Positions 36,801 through 48,800 of a stretch of 64,000 bases of DNA are shown here, piece by piece; within the stretch, counting starts at the first letter, position 1; every line of letters starts with the position of its first letter. The position numbers and the translations under genes are program-made. Origin of the DNA: Pedobacter gandavensis (lineage in GTDB: Bacteria > Bacteroidota > Bacteroidia > Sphingobacteriales > Sphingobacteriaceae); assembly GCF_014172405.1 (NCBI RefSeq), contig NZ_WNXC01000003.1:1-64000 (forward strand), in the 5' to 3' direction. The notes under the pieces were generated by a model. It searched no databases. It had not been told where the DNA came from and was given only the letters and a program-made list of their open reading frames with translations.

Positions 36801-39800
36801 ATTTACTGCCGTTACCACAGAGCTTTTACGCTCTCCATTGGCAGTTACCGTCACCGTATTGGTAAACATCGCATTTGCCGTACTTTTCACGATACCATTT
36901 ACTGTAATCACTACTGCAGTATTTGGATCGGCATCTGCTGGGATATCTGCCGAAGTCGCAATCGCGTTGGTTGTACCAGATACAGCTCCTTTCAAGATAG
37001 CGCCACCTGAAACCGCAGCGGTCCAACTGCTTACCGCCACATCATTTGGTACGGGATCGGCAATCATTGCATTGACAATATCTCCTGCTCCACCGTTTCT
37101 AATCACAATCGCATATGAAATCGGATCACCGATATTTACTGTTGCCGGACCGCTTTTCGATACTTTCAATACCGGGTCATTGTTGATGATGGTTGGCACA
37201 GTACTGGTATTTGAGCTTAGTTCCGGATCGGTAATTAAACTGCCCACAGGGAAATAAGCGGTAGCCGTATTGGTGAATACCGTTTTATCCAGATTACTGG
37301 CTTTTACTTTTCCAAGAATCTTGATTTCGATTGATCCTGTTCCTGAAGGAATATTTCCGGTCAGATTAATATCTCCGGTTCCAGTTGCCTGACTTAAGGT
37401 AGCTCCACCTTGCAGTGTACTTGTCCAAGTTGATCCTGCTTCCAGATTTGGAGGAATCACGTCTTGAATCAATACGCCAATGGCATCACTCGGTCCATCG
37501 TTTACGATACGCAAGTTATAACTCATCATTTCTCCAACTGCAATATCGGCGGGGCCTGATTTACTGATTCTAACATTTGCCACTCTGCTGATTGCAGTAC
37601 TCACCGTACTACTTGCCGGACTTGGATCTGTTACCCCTGCACCTGGCATAGCCGTTGCTGTATTAATCAGAATGGTTCCTGTGTAATCAGCATTTATTTT
37701 TCCATTCAGCAGGATTTGTACATTACCATTGGCCGCTGGAATCGCAGCGGTAACATTCACATTGCCAGTTCCAGTTGCAGGGCCGCTGATTACTGCACCA
37801 TTTTGTCCTATGGCCGTCCAGTTTAACACTGTAAAACCAGCTGGTACATTGTCTACAATATTTGCCGCAGTAGTATTACTTGGGCCCACATTTGTCACAT
37901 TAATCGTATAGGTAATCTCAGAACCAGCAACCACTGCTGATGGCCCTGTTTTCAGAATCTGAAGATCCGCAGTTCTCAGCAGTCCTGTAGTCACTTCTTC
38001 CGAAGTTATCGGAGGATTTCCTGGTTCAGCTGGCGTAGCAGTAAAGCTATTTTTCAGGAATGGGCCAGTAAAACCAGGGTCTACTACCCCTTTAACCGAT
38101 ACAGTAACGGAGTTTCCAGAACCTGCAGCGATGTTGACGCTTGGATTAACCGTACTTCCCGAACCTGTACCATTTGAAACTACACTTGCAGTACCGGTAA
38201 CACTGGTTGTCCAGCTTACATTATTAATTCCCGCAGGAACCACATCCTTAAGTGCCAGATTTACGGCATCCCCAGGACCATCGTTGTAAACTTGTAAGGT
38301 ATAATTGATGCTTTCACCTGCCGCGATAGTCGCTACTGCAGATTTAACTGCTCTAATATTTACCGTATGGTCTACGGTAGTAGTCACCGTATTTGAATTT
38401 ACCGAAGGATTTCCTGGTTCAGACGGTGTGGCGATTGCCACGTTAGTCAAGGTTCCGACAGCGGCTGAAGCAGGTACTTTTCCGGTGATGGTGACTAAAA
38501 TTTGATTGGCAGCACCAGCAGGAATATCTCCTGTCACTTGTACCTGATTTCCAGTACCCGTTGCGCCTGTTGTCACAGCAGCAGTTCCTTGCGTAGCTAC
38601 AGACCAGGTAACTCCGGTTAATCCCGCAGGCACCGCATCTGCAATTTGCAAACTCCTTGCATCCGAAGGACCATTATTTCCGGCTAACAGCGTATAAGTC
38701 ACTGATTGTCCTGCTGAAATTTGTGATGGGCCGGTTTTGATCAGGCTAACTGATGATATGGAGGTCATGTTAGTCGTCACAGTTGAACTTGCAGGAACTG
38801 TTCCAGGTTCTGATGGGGTAATTGTTGCTTTATTTACCAGCGCTGCTGTTGCAGATGGGCTAACCGTTCCTTTAATGGTTACCAATATTGTATTACCCGC
38901 ACCTGCAGGAACATTGGCATTTATAGCTAAATTATTGGTATTTCCAGTTGCGCCGCTTACCACACTTGCTGCACCATTGGCTACTGCCTGCCAACTGACC
39001 CCGGTAATATTTGCAGGGATCGCATCCGTGATGGTCGCATTGTCAGCATTCGCTTTCCCTGTATTACTGATACTTAAAGTATAAATGATCTCCTGCCCTG
39101 CAGCAATAGTACCAGGGCCATTTTTCGCAATGGCCAACACTGGTGTTTTACTTATGATCGAAGTAGTCGATGCATTGACCGGAACGGTTCCTGGCTCTGA
39201 TGGTGTTGCTACAGCAGTATTAGTTAGGTTACCCTGATAAGCAGGATCTACTGTTCCTTTTACTGTGATGGTGATCAGATTACTGGCACCAGTCGGAATA
39301 TCACCATTTAAAATCAGCGCATTTCCGGTTCCAGAACCACCTGTGTTAATCACTGCGGCTCCGGAAGCTACACTTGTCCAGCTCACATTGCTCAGCAATA
39401 CTGGCACTGCATCCGTAATGGACAATGCTGTTGCATTACTCAAGCCTGTGTTTCCGGCTATAATGGTATAGACCATTTCTGATCCGGAGATCGTTGCCGC
39501 AGGACCAGTTTTTGTCAGGGTAATTCCTGGCTTCGCATCCACTACTGTTTCCACTGGTGGTGTGATTACATTAGGGAAATTAATTAATGGCACTGCAATA
39601 GAGGCCTCATTATTCAGCGTTCCAGAAAAAGCAGGATCCACTGTTCCAGTTAAGGTAATCGTGATTTTATTATTGGCATTACCTGCAGGGATATTGGCCG
39701 TCAGTGCTATAAAATTACCTGAACCTGTACCACCACTCAGGATTGATGCTGTTCCTCCAGAAACGGAAGTCCAGCTCACATTACGCAATTGGGTAGGAAC

Positions 39801-42800
39801 ATCATCAACGATGGTTACTCCAGAAGCGTTACTCAATCCATTATTAACCGCAGTGATCAGGTAAGTAACCGTTCCACCTGCCGTTGCCGTAGGCTGTCCG
39901 GTTTTGGTGATAACCACGATTGGTTTTTGATCAATATTAGTCTCCACAGGGTTACTATTTACCGGAGTTATTCCCGGTTCTGATGGTGTAGCAATGGCCA
40001 TATTGACCACTTTCCCCTGGGCAGCAGGATTGATTGTTCCGGTAATACTGATGCTGATTTTATTATTGGCACCAGCAGGAATATTTGCATTTAACACCAC
40101 ATTTCCGGTTCCGGAACTTGCCCCGTTAATGGTACTTATTCCTGCTGTACTGGCTGTCCAGCTCAGTCCTGTTATTGCCGGATCGATCTGATCGGTAATA
40201 TTCAGATTTTTAGCATTACTCAGACCGGTATTGATCACCTCTACCACATAAGTTATCGTACCACCTGCAGTGGCTGATGCCGGGCCAGTTTTATTCACTA
40301 CAATCACTGGAACCTGATTTACCGTGGTAACCACTGCTGGAGTTACCACTGCTGGAATTCCTGGCTCAGCAGGGCTAGCTGTTGCAGTGTTACTTAAAGT
40401 ACCTGCATAGGCCGGGTCTACCGTACCTGTGATGGTAATGGTGATTTTATTCGCTGCACCTGCTGGAATATTTCCGTTAAGCACCAGGGCATTGCCAGTT
40501 CCCTGGCCGCCGCTATTGATACTACCGCCAGCAGAAGTACTGCTGGTCCAGCTTACATTTTTAATATTTGGATCTATGCTATCTGAGATGACCAGGTTAG
40601 TTGCATCACTCAAACCGGTATTATTTGCTTCTATGTTGTAACTAATCTGACCACCGGCAGTCACTGTTGCCGAACCTGTTTTACTTAAATTGATTTCTGG
40701 TTGTTTCGTTACAATGGTTTCTACCGGCGGAGTCACTACTGCTGGATTACCCGGATCAGCAGGGGTCACAGTGGCGATATTGCTGAGTGTACCCGCATAA
40801 GATGCCAGGATGGTGCCTGTAACCTCAATCACAACTTCGTTTTGCTGACCTGCAGGAATATTCGCTTTCACACGCAAGCTGTTGCCTGTTCCCTGTGCGC
40901 CTTCCGTAACTACTGCGGCTCCTAAGGTGGTGGCCGTCCAGCTTACAGATTGCAATTGCACTGGAATTGCATCCGTAATCAAGGCATTCAGGGCAGTACT
41001 CGGCCCGGTATTCGTTACCTTAATCTGGTAAGTCATCACCTGACCGGCAATGGCATTTGCAGTTGCGCTTTTGCTAATTTGCAGGTTTGTTAATTTACTT
41101 ACAACTGTTACGGCCTCTGCATTCACAGGCTGTTCACCTGGCTCTTGCGGACTCAATAAAGCAGTATTCGTTAAAGTACCGGCAAATAAAGGATCTACTG
41201 TTCCTTTTACATTCAGCAGGATGGTTCCATTTAATGGAATATCTGCTGTCAGGTCGATATTATTTCCAGATCCTGTGGCACCACTAGTGATCAATGTGCC
41301 ACCTGTAACGGTACTCGTCCAGGAAACATTTTTGATGTCTGCAGGCACAGCGTCCGTTAACCTGGTAGCCGTGGAATTTGAAGGACCTGTATTTTTAATG
41401 GCTAGTGTATAAGTGATGTTTTCTCCGGCATTTAAGGTTGGAGGGCCTGATTTTGTTAAGCTCAGTGTTACATCTTTCACAATTCCCGTGGTCACTTCAT
41501 TAGAAATAACCGGCGGATTGTTAACATCTGGAACAGCTGGGGCTACTGAGGCCGTATTACTAATACTTGACAACTGGCTGTTTGCCGGAACATCCGCCAG
41601 GATCGTCACCACCAAATTACCAGAACCTGCCAAGAAATTAGCGGTCAAAGAAACAGGATTAACATTCCCGGTTGCTCCGGCTGTTACTACTGCACCAGTA
41701 GTGGTAGCTGTAGTCCAGCGTACATTCGTTAAACCTGCAGGAATCTGATCACTAACGATCAGCCCTACCGCATTACTTGGACCTGCATTGCTTAGCAATA
41801 ATTGATATTGAACCGTTGTTCCCGCAGCCACACTAGATGGTCCTGTTTTTACAATACTCACAGCCGATTTATTGATGACCGTAGTGGTTACATTTTGTGA
41901 CGTAACCGGAGGATTCCCTGCTTCCGCTGGCGTAGCTACTGCATTGTTTAACAAAGTGCCACTAAAGCCTGGGTCAATTGTACCTTTCACTACAATTGCC
42001 ACCTCATTACCTGCACCTGCCGGAATATTTGCGGTTAGCGAAACCAAATTATTTGCGCCTGCAGTACCTGTTGCACCAGCTGTAATATTGGCTGTTCCAA
42101 TCTGGCTGGAGGTCCAACTTACATTTTTAACATTTGCTGGAACAGCATCAGTAATTACGGTACCAACCGCGTTACTTGGTCCGGCATTCGCCACAATAAT
42201 AGTATAAGTAATTTCCGATCCGGAGATTGCATCTGCTGGTCCCATTTTACGTACCGACAATCCGGATTTTGAGGCCACTACTGTTGAGGCGGTGCTGGTA
42301 TTGTTGGTTAGATTAAAGTCTGACACCCCAGCAGGAAGCGTTACATTTGCTATGTTATTAATCGTAGCCACATTTGTAGCGGGATCAACAGTCCCCTGAA
42401 CATTGATGAGGATATAATTTGCTGGATCTGCATCAATCGAAGCAGTAGTTTGAATATTGTTTGTACTTCCACTACTGGCACCAGTAATTGCAGCCGTTCC
42501 GAAGGCTGTAGCCGACCAGGTTACGTTTTGGATAACCGCTGGTATTACATCTGAAATACCAAGGCCAGCCACATTGACTGGACCGTCATTACCTACCTTT
42601 ATCTGGTAACTAATTGGGGAACCGGCAAGGATACTCTGAGGACCATTTTTCTCGATGTAAATATCGGTAGACTCATTTAATGCGGTTACAACAGCACTCT
42701 CTTTGATGCCATTTGCTTCCACTGAAACCGTATTGGTAAAGCTCGAGGCCGCCGTCGTTTTCACAATACCCTGAATGGTCACTGTGATCTTAGAAGGGGG

Positions 42801-45800
42801 ATCACCTCCTACAGTAGAAGGGATATCACCATAAGTGATCACTGCGTTACCTGTACCAGAAGCCGTTCCGTTTTGTAATCCCTCAATAGAGGCTCCATTT
42901 GAGGCCACTGCGGTCCAGCTGCTCACGGCAACTGAGTTAGGCACGACATCAGTAATCGAAGCATCAGTGATATTACTCAATCCATTATTTTTAACTTCTA
43001 TGGTATAAGTAATCGGATCGCCGATATTGATTTTGCTTGGTCCGCTTTTAGACACTGCTAAATTAGTTTCTACCAAAATAGCGGTAGTCACTGAGCTTGT
43101 ATTAGATCCCAGATCAGGATCTATAATCGAGCTTCCGTTAGGGAAAAGTGCAGTAGCCGTATTCACAAAGGGCTCTGTAGCACCCGGACTCACTATTCCC
43201 TTGATGGTCACATCTACGACACCTGTTTTAGAAGGAATATCCGCGTTAAAGGTTATATTTCCGGTACCATTCAACGTATTGTTTACTGATCCACCATTTA
43301 ACGCTGCTCCCGTTGATGCTACAGCAGTCCAACTTACATTAGTTACTGCTGCATTTGCAGCAAACAAATCACGAACCTGGACAGCTTGTGCAAAACTAGG
43401 TCCATCATTTACAATTCTTAGGGTATAAGTAATATCCTCACCGGCAGTAATATTTGCCGGGCCAGATTTTACAATTCTCACATTGGCAGATCGGCTGATC
43501 GCTGTAACTACCGTACTTGTTGCCGGTGTCGGATCGCTAACACCTGCTTCCGGAGTTGCAGTGGCAATATTTGTCAATATACTTCCTGCATAAGCCGGGT
43601 CAATGGTTCCGCTTACATTAATGGTTACGGTACCTGAATTCGCAGGGATTGCTGCTAGCACATTAATGCTGTTGGTATTCCCTGAAACCGGGCTGCTAAT
43701 CACCGCACCATTCTGTGCAGTAGCAATCCAGGTTACCCCCGTAATTGCTGCAGGAATCGGATCTACAATACTTGCATTGGCAGTATTTGATGGCCCTGCA
43801 TTATTCACGGTAATGGTATAATTGATCGTTCTACCTGCAACTGCGGTTGCCGGGCCTGTTTTTGAAATCTGCAGATCCGCGGTTTTATTAATCAGTGTAG
43901 TCGTCGTATTAGAGTTTACGGTCGGATTTCCTGGTTCTAAAGGATCCACGCTAAAGGTATTTACCAATTGTGTTCCAGTAAAATCAGGATCTACTTTACC
44001 GGTAACCGTCACCAAAATCACATTGGCAATTCCTGCTGGAATATTTGCGCGAAGACTCAAAGAGTTTCCTGTACCAGTTCCACCAGAAACTATCGATGCA
44101 GCGCCATTCGCGTTTGTGGTCCAATTGACATTTGTGATACCTGCAGGTAACTGATCTGAGATCAGCAAATTCTGCGCATCACTAGGGCCTGTATTTTTCA
44201 CCTCTAAAGTATAAGTGATGTTCTCTCCTGCCGAAAGTACTGCTGTGGCAGATTTAACCGCGGCGATGGTCACTTGTTTATTAATCGTAGTGGTTATCGT
44301 ATTGGAATTTACCGGAGGTATACCATCTTCTGTCGGACTGGCCTTCGCCACATTGGCGAAAGTGGTAGCTGTTGTGTTAGCTGGCACGAGGCCGGTTATG
44401 GTCACTAGGATTCTGTTTCCAGTACCCGCAGCAATATTTCCAATCACAGTTACACTGCTACCTGTGCCAGTGGCGCCAGTCGTTACTGCTGCTGTACCTT
44501 CCGATACTGCAGTCCAGCTGACATTGGTTAAAGGAGTTGGAATTGCGTCAGTAATATTAAGGTTTGTTGCATCCGAGGGGCCAGTGTTACCGGCAATCAG
44601 CATATAGGTAACCATTTGTCCTGCAGCGATCTGCGAAGGACCAGATTTAGACAAAGTAATCCCTGGAACAGATTTTAAGGTCGTGGTTACCGTAGAAGTA
44701 GATGGATTAGCACCTGCTTCAGCTGGTGTTACAGTTGCGGTATTTACTAAACTACCAGTTGCTGCCGAACTCACATTCCCTTGAATATTTACACGGATTA
44801 TATTGGCTAATCCTGCCGGGATGTTTGCATTAAAACTCAAGGCATTTGTACTTCCTGAAGCCGTGCCAATAATTGTCGCTGTTCCTCCTGCATCGGCTGT
44901 TGCCGTCCAGCTAACATTCGTAATTCCTGCTGGAATTGCATCTGTTATCGTGGCATTTGTTGCATCTGAAGTTCCTCCATTACCAATCGTTAACGTATAA
45001 TTGATTTGCTGACCTGCAGAAATGGTTGCAGGTCCTGTTTTTTGAATGGCCAGTACCGGTATTCTACTGATGGTACTGGTACTGGTTGCCGACTTGGCTA
45101 CCGTTCCAGGCTCTGCTGGCGTAGCGGTTGCCGTATTGCTTAATGTCCCACTGAATGATGAGGCAACTATACCTTTTACCGTTAGGGTAATCGTATTGCC
45201 TGCACCTGCCGGGAGATCGGCATTAAGACTGATTGCGTTTCCACTTCCGGTGACAGTCCCATTAATTAATGCGGTACCTCCGGTTACTGCTGACCAGCTG
45301 ACACCAGCAATGGTTGCCGGTACCTGATCTGCAATGACCAATGCTTTGGCATCCGAAGTACTAAAGTTATTTACGGTAATGGTATAAGTAATATTTTGCC
45401 CGGCTACCAATGCTGCTGGCCCGGTTTTGGTAATACTCAATTCTGGTGTGCGCGTCGCGGTAGTCGTTACTGAAGAGCTGACTGGTGTTGCGGCATTTTC
45501 TGTTGGTGTAGCGGTTGCAGTATTTACGATACTACCATTAAAGGATGGATCAACTGTTCCTCTAACGGTCAGTGTAATTTTATTGGCAGCGCCGGCAGGA
45601 ATATCACCAGTCACAGAAAGGTTATTTCCAATGCCTGTAGCACCGAGGTCAATCACTGCTGCCCCGCCAATTGCAGTCGTCCAGGTTACATTTTTAATGC
45701 TTGAAGGCACTATATCTGCAATCACTAAATCAACGGCGTCTGAAACTCCGGAATTCGCTACAGTAATCGTATAGGTAATTTGGTTACCAGCAGTAATTGT

Positions 45801-48800
45801 AGCCGGGCCAGTTTTCAAGATACTTAAAGCGGGTTGTCTAACGGCCTGACCTGTACTGGTAGCCGATTTTACCAGGGTTCCAGGTTCTGCAGGTGTAGCG
45901 GTTGCGGTATTCGCCAAGCTTCCAGAAAAACCAGCACTCAAAGTTCCGCTAATATTGATTACAATTTTATTGGCTGCTCCTGCCGGAAGGTTTCCGGTTA
46001 CACTAATTGCATTGCTAGTTCCGTTTCCTGTACCAATTACCGAGGCTGTACCTTGCGTACTGGTACTCCAAACGACATTGCTCAGCTCCGCAGGCACTGC
46101 GTCTGTGATCACTAAAGCTTTGGCATCAGCAGTACTGGTATTGGTTACGGTCACAACATAGGTTACTTGTTGTCCGGCAACTAAAGTCGCAGCTCCGATT
46201 TTCGTAATCGTCAATATTGGAGTACGACTCACCTGAGTGGTTACAGTTGAGCTGGAAGCCACACCACCTGTTTCTGATGGCGTAGCAATAGCGGTATTGC
46301 TTAGGGTACCGCTAAACGATGGATCAACGATACCATTGATCGTTACCAAAATTGCATTAGCAGCCCCTGTTGGAATATTTCCTTTCAGACTGATGGAGTT
46401 GTTGCCTCCCCCATCATTTGGGCCGATGATTGTTGCAGTGCCTTGCACTGTTGCATTCCAGGTCACTGTATTTATATTAGCCGGTATTACATCCGTAATA
46501 CTTGCATTCAGGGCATCACTCAGCCCATTATTTGTAATTTTCAAAGTATAAGTAATCGGATTTCCTGCCTGTGCGTTTGTTGGTCCGTTTTTCAACATTA
46601 CTAACCCTGATTTACTGGAAACTGTAGTCAGTACGGTATTAGAATTTACCGGAGAAACGGCTTCCACAGGCGTTGCGGTTGCCGTATTGCTAAAGCTGCC
46701 TGTGGCAGAAGGCAATACGGTTCCGGTAACATTAATAACTACCGTATTGGTTAATCCTGCAGGAATTGTTGCAGCAAAACTGATATTATTTCCGGTATTG
46801 CTGGCATTTCCTGTAAAGGTAGCCGAACCAGTTTTACTCAGCGTCCAGTTGACATTATTAATCTGCGCAGGAATCAGGTCTTTAATGGCTGTACCAATGG
46901 CATCGCTGGTACTTGTATTTTTAATAATGATTTTATAGGCAATTGCATCTCCCGCAATCACATTTGCCGGGCCATCTTTCTCTATAACCAGTACTGGTTT
47001 TCTATCCACCGGACTCGTTACTGTAGATGTTGCCCCGTCTGGATCTGGAATGATTGGAGAAGTTACCGTTGCTGTGTTCACCAGGTTACCAGAGTAATTG
47101 GCTGCCACAGTACCATTTACATCAACGGTAATGCTATTGCCAGCACCAAAGGCGATGTTACCGGTTACATTTACAGCATTACCAGCAGAAGTATTCTGGG
47201 TAACTGCTGCTGTGCCCATGGCATTGGCACTAATTGCAAGGACGGAAATATCAGCAGGTACATTGTCCAGCAGTTTTAATCCAGTAGCATCACTTGGTCC
47301 ATTGTTGGTGGCCACAATGCGATAAACGATCGGTTGTCCGGAAACAAATGGTCCTGGAGTTACTACTGATTTCGTTACTTTAATATCTGCGAGTCTGGTA
47401 TAATTAATCAGGACTTCATCAGAAGAAGGATTACATGTTCCATTAGATACTGTCCAGATTAAAGTTGCAGAGGTTCCTGGGGCAATCGTAACCAAGGTAT
47501 TTGCTGCGGTTGGTGTGGCAATTGTTGCGGTACTTCCTGCTTTAACCGTCCATACTCCTGTTCCTGAAGTTGGACCGTTGGCATTCATGGTGAATGCACC
47601 AGAATTGTATTGGGTAATATCAGGACCTGCATTTGCAGTTGTTGGATTGTCAAAATTAGTCAGTGTTACATAGCTCACTGAAGAAGGACAAGCTCCAGCA
47701 CTAATGGTCCAGGACAAAGTCGCTGTTTTCCCTTTTCCGATATTTACCGTACTATTTGGGAGTGTTACATCATCAATCACCGCTTGTCCGGAAACTACAG
47801 CCCATACACCTGTTCCCAAAACCGGTACATTTCCGTTCAGCCGGAATAAATCCACCGCACATTGTTGTTGGTTAGCACCTGCGTTAGAAGGCGTAGGGGC
47901 AAGATCAATATAGATAATTACCGGAACGCTGACAGACGTACAGGAACCAGAGCTCACCGTCCTACGGAATAGCGTCATTTGAGACACAAGTCCGGGAGTT
48001 AAATTAACGGTATTACCACCTACGACTGCCCAAGTAATACCAGAATCTGTACTTTTTTCCCATTTGTAAATAAAAGTGCCATTACCACCAGAAGGTGTTG
48101 AACCCGTAATCACACCAGGATCCGTTGGCCCACAAAAGACAGATACTACTGGTACAGTCAGCGCGTTTCCAGAAATTGCCGGCGTCACCGTAACCGCAAT
48201 AGCCGAAGTATTTACCGGTCCACATCCTGAGGCTGCAGAAATCACCGTTCTGCGATAATAAGTAGTTTGAGTAATTGGGCTGCTTGCGCTATAACTAATT
48301 TGCGTAGCACCTGCAATGTCAGCAAAACCAGTAGTTGCACTCGTGGTACTACTTTGCCATTGGTAAGCATAAATCTGATCCCCACCGGTAGCAGGAGTCA
48401 ATTGATTGAGTGTGGCAGGTGTACCTGTCGAACAGAAAGCTTGCGCGTTACCAATCGTACCCGCAGTCAGTACCGGATTTACCGTAAATTTAATCGGATT
48501 GCTGGCATTTGCCACCGTACAAGCTCCTGAGGTAGCCAAACGGCGATACCAGGTTGATACGGTAATATCTACCGGATCATAATTTGCTGCGGTTGCTGCA
48601 ACTATATTGGTATAGGTAATATTGTCTGTACTGGATTGCCATTGATAAGCTGGAGTACCATTACCACCAAGCGCTGTTGAACCGGTCATCAGACCAGGAT
48701 CACCTGTACCACAAAGTGCCAGGTTAGCAGGAGGAACAATCGTATTCGAAGTAATAACTGGTTGTACAGTAATTGTCACCACATTACTGGTATTTAGACA

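Noticed and set aside
34060-47390. Regularly spaced repeats that might suggest a CRISPR or satellite array
   Set aside because: Units are about 390 bp, in frame and translated as DUF11-like domains; there are no short identical repeats with unique spacers.
34060-47390. SGATG and TGATG tracts in the adhesin as ApbE flavinylation sites
   Set aside because: The required upstream Asp context is missing and the motif recurs as part of a repeated turn (SGATGTGN), so the similarity is compositional.
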